A stretch of DNA of 20,963 bases from Candidatus Zixiibacteriota bacterium (GTDB taxonomy: Bacteria > Zixibacteria > MSB-5A5 > SM23-73-2). The stretch covers positions 1 through 20,963 of the forward strand of contig JAUWYR010000044.1 of the NCBI GenBank assembly GCA_030615745.1, given 5' to 3'. The notes beneath the pieces were generated by a model that did not search any database, was not told where the DNA came from, and saw nothing but the letters and a program-made list of their open reading frames with translations. Below, piece by piece: positions 7,820 through 15,100 of this stretch. The position numbers were made by a program, and so were the translations under genes. The number at the start of each line of letters is the position of its first letter. Positions within the stretch are counted from its first letter, which is position 1.

Positions 7820-7839
7820 AAATTACAATTAAAATCGTG

Positions 7840-7897
7840 GCAGTCAGGTCCCCTGACCTGACTGCGTTCTTCCAGCCAAGTCAGGGGACGTGGCTGG
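7840..7897. repeat. Two hairpins with complementary loops between ldh and glcD
   Basis: Hairpin 1: GCAGTCAGGT (7840-7849) pairs with ACCTGACTGC (7856-7865), loop CCCCTG. Hairpin 2: CCAGCCA (7872-7878) pairs with TGGCTGG (7891-7897), loop AGTCAGGGGACG. The second loop contains CAGGGG, the exact complement of the first loop. Extended, GTCCCCTGAC (7848-7857) and GTCAGGGGAC (7880-7889) are perfect complements. There is no T run, so it is not an obvious terminator. It may be a repeat element or an RNA structure acting within the operon. Confidence 0.65.
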
Positions 7898-7959
7898 CAC
7901 TCGGCAATATTAATTTATTTCGTTGCAAAACATAAGAGGTTAACTACTGTTGATTTCAA

Positions 7960-9333
7960 ATGAAAAAAAATCTTATAAAAGATTTAGAAAACTTGGTAGG
8001 CAAAGATAAAATTTTCTCACATATTGAAGACCGCTTTTGCTATGCTTACGATGCTACCAACAACTTCTATTTGCCCGATGCTGTGGTGATTCCAAAAAGC
8101 ACAGAGGATGTAGTTAAAGTTGTTAGATATGCTAATCAGAACAAAATCCCTGTGGTATCGAGAGGATTAGGATCTGGATACACCGGAGGGTCTGTTCCGA
8201 TAAAAGGAGGAATAGTTGTTAGCCTCGAGCAGATGAATAAAATCCTGGAGATTAACAAGGAAAAAAAATATGGTATAGTTGAATCAGGTGTTATTGCATC
8301 TGACTTTGCGGATGAGGTAAAAAAGGAAGGTCTATACTATCCACCTGACCCCACCAGCCTGGAATACTCTACCTTGGGTGGAAATGTAGCTGAGTGCGCT
8401 GGTGGATTAAGAGGCAGAAAATATGGGACAACTAAAAACTATGTTTTAGGATTAGAATTTGTCTTATCCGAAGGTGAGGTTATAAAAACAGGTCTTCTGT
8501 CTTCTCTTGATGACGATTTATATGATCTTGAGGGGCTTCTTATCGCCTCAGAGGGAACTTTAGGTATTATCACTAAGATAGCCTTCAGGCTTACCCCTCT
8601 GCCATCCTATAGTGAAACTGTGCTCGCAGGATTTGACCGGATGGAGGATGCAGCTCAGGTCGTTTCAGATATCACTAAGGCTGGGATTGTGCCATCTGCA
8701 CTGGAGTTCATCGATGGGGACACTCTCGATTGTGTGCTTGAGTATATCTCAGTTGATTTCGTTCAGAAATCAGACGCGGTTTTGCTCATAGAACCAGAAG
8801 GTGAAAAAGATGAGGTTCAAAAGGAGATGGAAATGGTTAGAAAGATATGTGAAAAGAACAATGCGAAAAGTATTAAGTCAGCTGAAACAGAGGATGAAAA
8901 AGAAAAACTATGGGAGGTAAGAAGAGCCTCCTCAGGCGCTCTTCTTCGCTTGGCACCTACAAAGGTTAATGAGGACGTCTGTGTTCCACCCAGCCAGTTG
9001 CCTAATCTGGTTAAGGGCTTAAAAAAGATAGGTCAGGATTATAGAGTCACTATAAACACATTTGGACACGCAGGAGATGGAAATCTGCACGTTAATATAA
9101 TGTGTGATAGAACAAACTCTGAGCAGATGGAAAGGGTAGATCAGGCAGTAGAAAAACTTTTCGATTTAACCTTGAAATTAGGTGGAACCTTATCCGGTGA
9201 GCACGGAATCGGAATAACCAAATCTAAATTTCTTGAAAATGAGGTCGGAAAATTAGGGATTGAGTTGATGAAAAAAATAAAGAAAGCCTTTGACCCCCAG
9301 GGAATATTAAACCCAGGAAAGATATTTATATAA
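7960..9333 (+). CDS. glcD: FAD-linked D-lactate/glycolate dehydrogenase, GlcD type
   Basis: 457 residues, typical for the GlcD/D-lactate dehydrogenase family, which oxidises D-2-hydroxyacids and passes electrons to quinone or a partner iron-sulfur protein. The N-terminal FAD-binding domain (about 38-215) shows VVSRGLGSGYTGGSVP and PPDPTSLEYSTLGGNVAE. The C-terminal FAD-oxidase domain has GHAGDGNLHVNI (near 370) and GGTLSGEHGIGITK (near 410), both diagnostic. There is no C-terminal iron-sulfur extension and no GlcF partner in the window. The ATG at 7960 lacks a close ribosome site (AAGAGG lies over 20 bases upstream), so translation may depend on the structured 140-base spacer before it. Context with larA and ldh favours D-lactate as substrate. 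Confidence 0.9.
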   Translation: MKKNLIKDLENLVGKDKIFSHIEDRFCYAYDATNNFYLPDAVVIPKSTEDVVKVVRYANQNKIPVVSRGLGSGYTGGSVPIKGGIVVSLEQMNKILEINKEKKYGIVESGVIASDFADEVKKEGLYYPPDPTSLEYSTLGGNVAECAGGLRGRKYGTTKNYVLGLEFVLSEGEVIKTGLLSSLDDDLYDLEGLLIASEGTLGIITKIAFRLTPLPSYSETVLAGFDRMEDAAQVVSDITKAGIVPSALEFIDGDTLDCVLEYISVDFVQKSDAVLLIEPEGEKDEVQKEMEMVRKICEKNNAKSIKSAETEDEKEKLWEVRRASSGALLRLAPTKVNEDVCVPPSQLPNLVKGLKKIGQDYRVTINTFGHAGDGNLHVNIMCDRTNSEQMERVDQAVEKLFDLTLKLGGTLSGEHGIGITKSKFLENEVGKLGIELMKKIKKAFDPQGILNPGKIFI

Positions 9334-9343
9334 AAGCAAAAGA

Positions 9344-9369
9344 TGTAGCGTCGGGCTTCATGCCCGACG
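9344..9369 (+). repeat. TGTAG leader plus 8-base-pair hairpin
   Basis: TGTAG (9344-9348) is followed by CGTCGGGC (9349-9356), loop TTCAT, GCCCGACG (9362-9369). It lies just after the glcD stop but has only a short A run afterwards, so termination on the plus strand is uncertain. Confidence 0.65.
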
Positions 9370-9376
9370 TTAAAAA

Positions 9377-9425
9377 GGAATGCAAAAACTTGTTTTTGCA
9401 AAGCAATCCATATGGATTGCACTCC
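9377..9425. repeat. Composite double palindrome
   Basis: TGCAAAAAC-TT-GTTTTTGCA (9381-9400) and the perfect 18-base palindrome GCAATCCAT-ATGGATTGC (9403-9420) sit side by side. The edges GGAATGCA and TGCACTCC pair with one G-U, so an outer stem can close over both. The minus strand starts this unit with GGAGTG, the leader also seen at 9623 and 9730. Confidence 0.6.
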
Positions 9426-9450
9426 AAAATAAAAACTTCTTTTATGATAA

Positions 9451-9540
9451 TGTAGGGGAGCCCCTTGTGGACTCCCTTAGGACGGGAGGGGACCCCGATA
9501 AATCGGGATTTCGCCAGACTCAACAAGCCCCTCCCCTACA
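9451..9540. repeat. 90-base element with 20-base imperfect terminal inverted repeats
   Basis: TGTAGGGGAG (9451-9460) and CTCCCCTACA (9531-9540) are perfect complements, and the inverted repeat extends to 20 bases with 16 matches. Inside is CCCGAT-AA-ATCGGG (9494-9507). It is miniature-transposon-like in build, but no coding partner or clear target duplication is seen. Confidence 0.55.
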
Positions 9541-9556
9541 CAGTCTCCTTTTACTG

Positions 9557-9619
9557 ATAGCCCATGTTGCCCCCAACCTGGGTAAAAAAAATCCCACCTT
9601 GAGGGCAAGGTGGGAATAC
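9557..9619 (-). repeat. Repeated terminator module, copy 1
   Basis: Matches 19242-19313 along its length: a CCCATGTTG...CAAC-TGGG hairpin, an A-rich run, then a CCCACCTTG/CAAGGTGGG hairpin. Read on the minus strand it is a strong hairpin, a T run, then a second hairpin. Both copies stand downstream of minus-strand genes. Confidence 0.7.
9584..9614 (-). terminator. Rho-independent terminator after coaD
   Basis: On the minus strand CCCACCTTG (9614-9606), loop CCCT, CAAGGTGGG (9601-9593) is followed by A and eight T. It is a 9-base-pair GC-rich stem with a proper T tract, about 210 bases beyond the coaD stop, and probably ends the murB-to-coaD operon. Confidence 0.7.
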
Positions 9620-9620
9620 T

Positions 9621-9679
9621 CTGGAGTGTCAAGCTTCAGCTTGACTTCTTTCGCAGTGTGGGGAGTTTCCTCCCGACAC
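9621..9679. repeat. GGAGTG-leader hairpin and neighbouring 10-base hairpin
   Basis: CTGGAGT then GTCAAGCT (9628-9635), loop TC, AGCTTGAC (9638-9645). Next, GTGTGGGGAG (9656-9665), loop TTTC, CTCCCGACAC (9670-9679), with one mismatch. The minus-strand loop is GAAA, a stable tetraloop. Confidence 0.55.
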
Positions 9680-9687
9680 CAAACGAA

Positions 9688-9711
9688 TTGTCAGGAGGTA
9701 ACTCCTGACAA
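9688..9711. repeat. Perfect 10-base-pair hairpin with GTAA loop
   Basis: TTGTCAGGAG (9688-9697), GTAA, CTCCTGACAA (9702-9711). GTAA is a GNRA-type tetraloop on the plus strand. Confidence 0.65.
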
Positions 9712-9727
9712 CATTTGAAAAAATCTT

Positions 9728-9747
9728 CTGGAGTGTAAAGCTTTACA
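9728..9747. repeat. GGAGTG-leader palindrome, second copy of leader
   Basis: CTGGAG at 9728 leads into the perfect palindrome TGTAAAG-CTTTACA (9734-9747). The 16 bases from 9728 match those from 9621 at 15 positions, after which the stems differ. Confidence 0.6.
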
Positions 9748-9762
9748 GATAAATCCCAGTTC

Positions 9763-9813
9763 AACGGGGATGTTATCATCCCCGTTGTTTTCTCTTGTGG
9801 ATGATAACATCCC
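9763..9813. repeat. Hairpin with competing downstream partner
   Basis: AACGGGGATG (9763-9772), TTAT, CATCCCCGTT (9777-9786) is a perfect 10-base-pair hairpin followed by GTTTTCTCTT, so it could end plus-strand transcription. GGGATGTTATCATCC (9767-9781) is also the exact complement of GGATGATAACATCCC (9799-9813), a longer alternative pairing. Confidence 0.6.
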
Positions 9814-9825
9814 TATCTTATAATT

Positions 9826-10314
9826 TCACGCAAACCCGAACTTTTTCTTCAACTCCCTCTTCACTACCTCAGGCACGAACTCAGAAATATCCCCGTTAAA
9901 ACGGGCGATGTCTTTGATCAAAGATGAACTCAAATAGGTATACTTCTCTGAGGGCGTCAGAAAAAACGTCTCGCAGGAAGGAGCGAGATTACGGTTCATC
10001 AATGCCATCTGAAACTCGTATTCGAAATCGGAAACCGCTCTTAAACCTCGCAGGATCGAACAGGCGCCGATTTTTTTCACAAGATCAGCTAAAAGCCCTT
10101 TGAATCTCAAAACCTCTACCTTATCCATATCCTTTAAAGTCTCTTTAACCATCTTTTCCCTTTGTTCCATTGTGAAAAGACATTCCCTTTCCTTCTCAAC
10201 GTTATCAGCTATTGCCACCACAATCTTGTCGAAAATACTTAAGGCTCTTTTTATCAAGTCTATGTGCCCATTGGTTATTGGGTCAAAACTTCCAGGATAA
10301 ACAGCTATTTTCAT
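9826..10314 (-). CDS. coaD: Phosphopantetheine adenylyltransferase (CoaD)
   Basis: Transfers AMP from ATP to 4'-phosphopantetheine, the fourth step of coenzyme A synthesis, in the cytoplasm. 162 residues, the normal length. Motifs: YPGSFDPITNGHIDLI (6-21) with the nucleotidyltransferase T-x-G-H site, ILRGLRAVSDFEYEFQMALMNR in the middle (adenine and pantetheine site), and YLSSSLIKDIA (the ISSS-type motif). The ATG at 10314 has AAAAAAGGAG upstream, and that ribosome site lies inside the end of rsmD; the rsmD stop is two bases before this ATG, so translation is probably coupled. It is the last gene of the minus-strand run and is followed by hairpins and a terminator at 9584-9614. Confidence 0.97.
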   Translation of the reverse strand: MKIAVYPGSFDPITNGHIDLIKRALSIFDKIVVAIADNVEKERECLFTMEQREKMVKETLKDMDKVEVLRFKGLLADLVKKIGACSILRGLRAVSDFEYEFQMALMNRNLAPSCETFFLTPSEKYTYLSSSLIKDIARFNGDISEFVPEVVKRELKKKFGFA

Positions 10315-10316
10315 TT

Positions 10317-10886
10317 CTACTCCTTTTTTATAAAAAAGGAAACGACTGTGTCACCTACTCTTTTTTCCTTTATTAAAACTAAATTCTTTTTTTCTTGTAA
10401 TATCTCCTTTTTATGATGCTCTAAGATAAAAATTCCATTTTTTTCCAAAACATCTTTTTCTGAGATTAAATCTAAGACTTTCGTAACAATCTCCTTCTGA
10501 TATGGTGGATCGCAAAAGATTATATCGTATCTCTTGATGCATACGCACTCTTCTTTTTCCAAACTTTCCCTTCTGATAAATTTTAAACTATCCAGCTTGA
10601 AAGTTTTCGTTTTGTCCTTGAACTTCAACTCCTCTAAATTCTTTTTGATAATTTCAATACTTTTATGTGAAGAATCGACAAATGTGACAAAATCTGCACC
10701 TCTTGACAGAGCTTCTATTCCCAGAGCTCCTGTTCCAGCATAAAGGTCTAATATCTTTTTACCCTTGATTTCATCTTTTAAAATATCAAAAATCGAGGTC
10801 TTAACCCTAACTGAGGTAGGTCTGATTTTAGCCTTTTTTACAGATTTTAGTTTTTTCCCTTTAAACTCCCCACCGATGATTTTCAA
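10317..10886 (-). CDS. rsmD: 16S rRNA (guanine966-N2)-methyltransferase (RsmD)
   Basis: Class I S-adenosylmethionine methyltransferase that modifies G966 of 16S rRNA in the assembling small subunit. 189 residues, typical. It starts MKIIGGEFKGKKL and RPTSVRVKTSIFDIL, both characteristic of RsmD. The SAM-binding loop is ILDLYAGTGALGIEALSRGA (about 44-63), followed by VDSS and the catalytic FCDPPY (near 129-134). The start is TTG at 10886 with AAAGGAG nine bases upstream; no ATG fits. rsmD next to coaD is a common bacterial arrangement and supports both calls. It lies 19 bases after the ComEA-like gene. Confidence 0.95.
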   Translation of the reverse strand: MKIIGGEFKGKKLKSVKKAKIRPTSVRVKTSIFDILKDEIKGKKILDLYAGTGALGIEALSRGADFVTFVDSSHKSIEIIKKNLEELKFKDKTKTFKLDSLKFIRRESLEKEECVCIKRYDIIFCDPPYQKEIVTKVLDLISEKDVLEKNGIFILEHHKKEILQEKKNLVLIKEKRVGDTVVSFFIKKE

Positions 10887-10905
10887 TAATGCTCCTTTCC
10901 AAAAG

Positions 10906-11292
10906 TCAATCTATTTTTATATAATCTTTGATCAGCTTAAATTTTTTCTCTCCAATTCCCTTTATCCTTTTAAGCTCCTCAATTTTTTTAAACTTTCCAT
11001 TCTTTTGTCTATATTCTATTATCCTTTTGCTCAAGAACGGACCTATACCGGGCAAAAACTCTAACTCTTTTTCGGTAGCATAATTTATGTTAATTTTATC
11101 CTTTAAAGAACTTCGCTTATTAGTTGAATCATAACCGCTTACGGAATCAACTAAGTCCCCTATAACCAGCTCCGGGGCAAAGGAAGGATTTTTGCTTTGG
11201 TATAAGGTTATAAGACCACCGATTAGCAGTGCGGAAAGCAAAAATAAAATCGCTTTGAGCTCTCTTGGATTGAAACTCGGAAATCTAATCAT
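10906..11292 (-). CDS. ComEA-like helix-hairpin-helix DNA-binding protein, membrane-anchored
   Basis: 128 residues. One membrane segment (about 12-31: LKAILFLLSALLIGGLITLY) is followed by a short linker and a C-terminal ComEA-type double helix-hairpin-helix domain (about 67-126). Motifs are ININYATEKELEFLPGIG, then IIEYRQKNGKF and IKGIGEKKFKLIK. Such proteins bind double-stranded DNA; in naturally competent bacteria ComEA pulls incoming DNA through the envelope. No other competence gene is in the window, so a role in DNA uptake is only suggested. The start overlaps the end of the upstream glutaminyl cyclase gene by eight bases (ATGATTAG), so the two are translationally coupled. Confidence 0.88.
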   Translation of the reverse strand: MIRFPSFNPRELKAILFLLSALLIGGLITLYQSKNPSFAPELVIGDLVDSVSGYDSTNKRSSLKDKININYATEKELEFLPGIGPFLSKRIIEYRQKNGKFKKIEELKRIKGIGEKKFKLIKDYIKID

Positions 11293-12175
11293 ACAAAATT
11301 TTCAATAGAACCTTGCCCACCTGCTCCAAACTTTTAGGACTGCATTTATCCGGGGTATCTTTTGTGGTGTGCCAATAAGGGTAGTCAAAATCTATTAAAT
11401 CAACACAAGGGATCCCTGCGGAGATCAAAGGAAGATGGTCATCGACCATAAAGTATTTCACCGAATCTTTGAAGCATTCCACTTTCAGTTTTTTAGCTAA
11501 ATCCCAGATCAAATCGACTATATCCCTGGCATAGAGGTCAGAATAACCCTCCTTATAGATGTTTAAATCCTTATCACCAATCATATCTAAAAGGATGCCG
11601 AATTCCGGACGATAATTTCCCAAATTTTTAGCAAAAAATTTTGAGCCAACACAGAATTCAACACCTCTTTGTTCTGACCCATAATCCTCTGCATCAAATA
11701 ACACGATGTCCACTCCCCATTTGGGTTCTTTTTTGCTGATAATAGAGGCGATTTCCAAAAGAACAGCAACACCGGAAGCGCCATCATTCGCTCCTAAGAT
11801 CGGCAGTTTTTTCAATTCCGGATCAGTCTCTTTATCTGCAAAAGGCCTTGTATCCCAGTGCGCGCATAAAAGAATCCTTCTGGTCTTTTCCGGATAAAAA
11901 GAAGCAATTATATTAGTTGAGTTCAAATCCAATCTTTTAAGAGAATCGTAAAAAGAAAACTTTTGTTCTTTTACTAAATTAGTGTAGCTTCTCAAAATGT
12001 CAAGTAAATATTCTTTTGACATCTCGTGAGCTTCTGAGCCAGGATATCTTGGACCAAAAAGACACTGTTTTTCAAGATACTTAAAGGCGTCCTCACCATC
12101 GAATTCAGGTGAAAAAGACTTTTGACAGCTAAATAAAAAAATTAGGAAAAAAAGGAAAAAAAAGTTTTTTTTCAG
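11285..12175 (-). CDS. M28-family glutaminyl-peptide cyclotransferase-like lipoprotein
   Basis: M28 zinc enzyme resembling the type II glutaminyl cyclases of Bacteroidota, which convert N-terminal Gln of exported proteins to pyroglutamate. Motifs after the ATG at 12022: LCAHWDTRPFADKE (zinc His and Asp), ILGANDGASGVAVLLEIA, LFDAEDYG with the catalytic Glu, LLDMIGDKDL, VDDHLP and PYWHTTKDTPDKC. In-frame sequence upstream of that ATG clearly belongs to the protein: a hydrophobic signal with lipobox LFSC, then FDGEDAFKYLEKQCLFGPRYPG, which is family-typical. The frame opens at CTG (12173-12175), six bases after an AAGGAG at the sprA stop, giving 296 residues. CTG as start is unusual; a sequencing error is the alternative. 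A plain M28 aminopeptidase is less likely but possible. Confidence 0.8.
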   Translation of the reverse strand: MKKNFFFLFFLIFLFSCQKSFSPEFDGEDAFKYLEKQCLFGPRYPGSEAHEMSKEYLLDILRSYTNLVKEQKFSFYDSLKRLDLNSTNIIASFYPEKTRRILLCAHWDTRPFADKETDPELKKLPILGANDGASGVAVLLEIASIISKKEPKWGVDIVLFDAEDYGSEQRGVEFCVGSKFFAKNLGNYRPEFGILLDMIGDKDLNIYKEGYSDLYARDIVDLIWDLAKKLKVECFKDSVKYFMVDDHLPLISAGIPCVDLIDFDYPYWHTTKDTPDKCSPKSLEQVGKVLLKILYD

Positions 12176-12187
12176 TTTTTACTCCTT

Positions 12188-15100
12188 TTAAAACTTGAAG
12201 TAAATCCAGATACCCAATCCCCGAGTATGTCGCTTCAGATCAGTCTTTTTGTCATGATAATCTATCCAGGTGAACTTCAAACCACCATTGACCTGATTTG
12301 AGAAACTATAACCAGCATTTCCTTGTATGGTTAAAGTGTTTTGATCGTTTTTTGTATTAAAACCATGAGGTGGAATTGCGCTTTCTTCCTTCGAAACCTT
12401 TTTGGAAATATCGAGATTTAAAGTGACGCTGCTTCTGAATTTGATCTTTTTTAATAATGGAATCTTTAATCCATAAGGTGCTGAAAAAGAATATTTTGTG
12501 TTAAGGCTGTAGGAGGTCTCATAGTTTTTAGTTGTGGTATTTGACCCGCCCGTTTGTCTTAAATCTTTATCCTCGGTGATGGTTTTGTCTATTTTTATAG
12601 TTGTATTTATTCCATTTTTCCAGTTCAAAGTCAAAGATACTAATGGATAAAATCTAAGATATGTTTTTTTCTTAATTGGAGATTTTGTCCTTGCCTCCTC
12701 TTCTTTATCTATTTTTTTTGAAAAGCTTGTGCTAAAAGAAGAGGTTGAGATGAATTTCTGGAATAACTTAATTCTTTCAACGTTGCTTACTCTCAAGGTG
12801 AGATCTGGGAAAGTTTGAGTTATCTTCCTGGTTGGAGTTGTGGATGACGAGGCTCCTCCAATCTGCTTGAAATAACTGAAGCTAAGTTTTACACCTCGAT
12901 AGAGACTAACACCGCTTTTAGCACTGTAACTTTTGTTGGTGCTCGAAGCATCTCGAATTCCCTCAAGTGAGCCGGAAATTAAAGGAACTCCGATCTTATC
13001 GGTTAATCCAAACTGATAGGCTAAAGAAGGACGGAAAAATAGTCCGCTCACAGTAGACGTTGTTTTACGGGTATGATTGAAAACTGGAGAATCAATTTTT
13101 TTCATCAAACCGCTAAACAGATTAAAAGGCTTAAATAATCCCTTTTCGGTTTTAAGGCTTCCAAAAAGCTTGTTCAGATTGAGGGTGAAATCGAACTTCC
13201 TTGTGTTGGAGTTCTGGACCGTGAGAGTATAATTTTTCTGGGGATCTGTTTTTTCATTATAAGTTGACGTAAATGAAAATTTGTTTGTAAGAAAACCAAG
13301 GATTTGAGGAGAATAATCGAATTTAAAATTCTGAGACCTTCTCAATTCTATTCCAAGCTTTGCCTCTTTAGGGCTAAGTGAGAATTTCAAATCTTCGTCT
13401 TTTCTTATATCTCTGGTTGTATTAAAACTATAGTTAACATTTGAATTATTTAAAGGGTTCATGGAAAGGTTTACATTTCCAATAAAATCACGGTTATACT
13501 TCGAAGTTATATTCCCTCCACTATTTAAAGAATAAGATTTGCTTCCCTTCACATCTCCACCGACTTTAAAAGTTTTTGGTAAAAAACTTAGTTGGAGCTG
13601 GGTAAAATATTTGGGTATAAAGAAAAGGGTTGACCAACCAAAAGGTTTTACTGAGATTTGTTTTCCCGGTGAAAGATCATAGCTTGCTCCAAACCCATAA
13701 TTCTCAGTCCAGGAAACAGGCACATTGGGAGAGGTGCTCTCAGTCTTTTGATAAGTTATCCGGTTAATGTTAAGCCTTTTTAAAGTCAGTTTTAAAAACC
13801 AATTGTCTGTTTTTTTATTAAACCTCGGACCAAATCCAATCGATTTTCTGACAGACTTAGTCTGGTAATCTTTTCTTCTTTGTTCTGGTAATTCAATATC
13901 CGAGCCAGTCTTGAACTTCGGCAACGAAAGATCCTCTGACCAGCTTAATGAGAGAGGCAAAGAGGTCTGCCAGGAGGGTGGTATAAATTTATGTAAACTT
14001 ATAGTTCCACTAATTCCTAAAGAAGAACGATAATCTTTACTTATATACCCCTTTTTCTCCATATCTGTTAAACTTTTGAATTCGGAATCATATCTGGAAA
14101 AACTTATATTCCCACCGGTAACGAGATCAGCTAAGTTAAATGAAATGGAGCCTTGTGTAGCAAAACCTGGTTTTTTGCGCACATCTGCCACCCCAAGTTC
14201 ATCCACCCAGATCTCGCCATAAGCAGGATTTGAATCTTTATTGATTATACCCATAGCAAAATAACTTACCTTGGAAAGAGTTGGGTTCCCTCTGATTCTA
14301 TAAGGCATCTGAGAGATTGTATCTGAACCTTCAGGCATCTCGAGCTTGAGCACAGTTATTTTGTCGAAATCGATCTCCATCTCATTCCAACCAGGTAAAA
14401 CTTCAGAGAAGTATTCGTAATAGTTGGTGGAATCAGTTCCCATCTTGAAGAAAAACTCTAGATCAGAAATATTCTCAGGTCCGTGGATCCACAACTTAAT
14501 CTTTTCATAATTAGTGTAATTCTCAGCTTTATGCCTCAAGATCCTTTCAGCTATTCCCATATGATTGGGTTTAAGATTCTCAAACCTTAAAACCAAAGAC
14601 TGCTCTTTTGCTCGCACCTTGGTTGTTCGATCCAAGACACCTGCAACACCTGGAGGAGGGTCATAACCGAGATTTTCATGGGTGTTGATAACGTAGATCT
14701 CGAATGACTCATCAGTTTCAATTGAATCATCAGCAAAGCTGTCAGCCTTAAAAACACCCAACGGCTCCCATCTATTACCTACTAGCTGAATTGAGGCAAG
14801 TTGGATCACACAGGAATCTTTATGACCAGAATAGCTAATCCACATTCTGGCAAACTGAATATTATTCCAATCAGGTGAACCCGCCACAGAATCTGGAAGA
14901 TCGAGTGGAAGTCTATAAAGTCTCCAACCATTGCTATAGGTGCCCTTCACATACTTAGATTCAATAGCTGTATCAGCTGATAGATCAACTGTAAACTCAA
15001 AATAGTTGTTAGTCTGATCTAAACTTCCGTTGTAGTTTATATCCTCAGTATCAGGGCGCCTCCCCCGATCAGGATCATCTCTGTTCCCCTCAGTGCCGCT

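Larger units (their letters stand above)
9334..9825. other. Convergent intergenic region packed with palindromes
   Basis: Nearly 500 bases separate the ends of glcD (+) and coaD (-). I find no gene in it. I count at least nine perfect or near-perfect palindromes, listed separately below, plus a terminator for the minus-strand operon. Open frames through it are by-products of the repeats. Confidence 0.75.

Noticed and set aside
7840-7897. Known riboswitch class before glcD
   Set aside because: Two complementary hairpins are seen but no conserved core of a riboswitch class that I can recognise, and no terminator or sequestered ribosome site.
9380-9718. 112-codon open frame on the plus strand in the glcD-coaD gap
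   Set aside because: It runs through six or more palindromes, has no ribosome site and its product shows no domain pattern; it is a by-product of the repeats.
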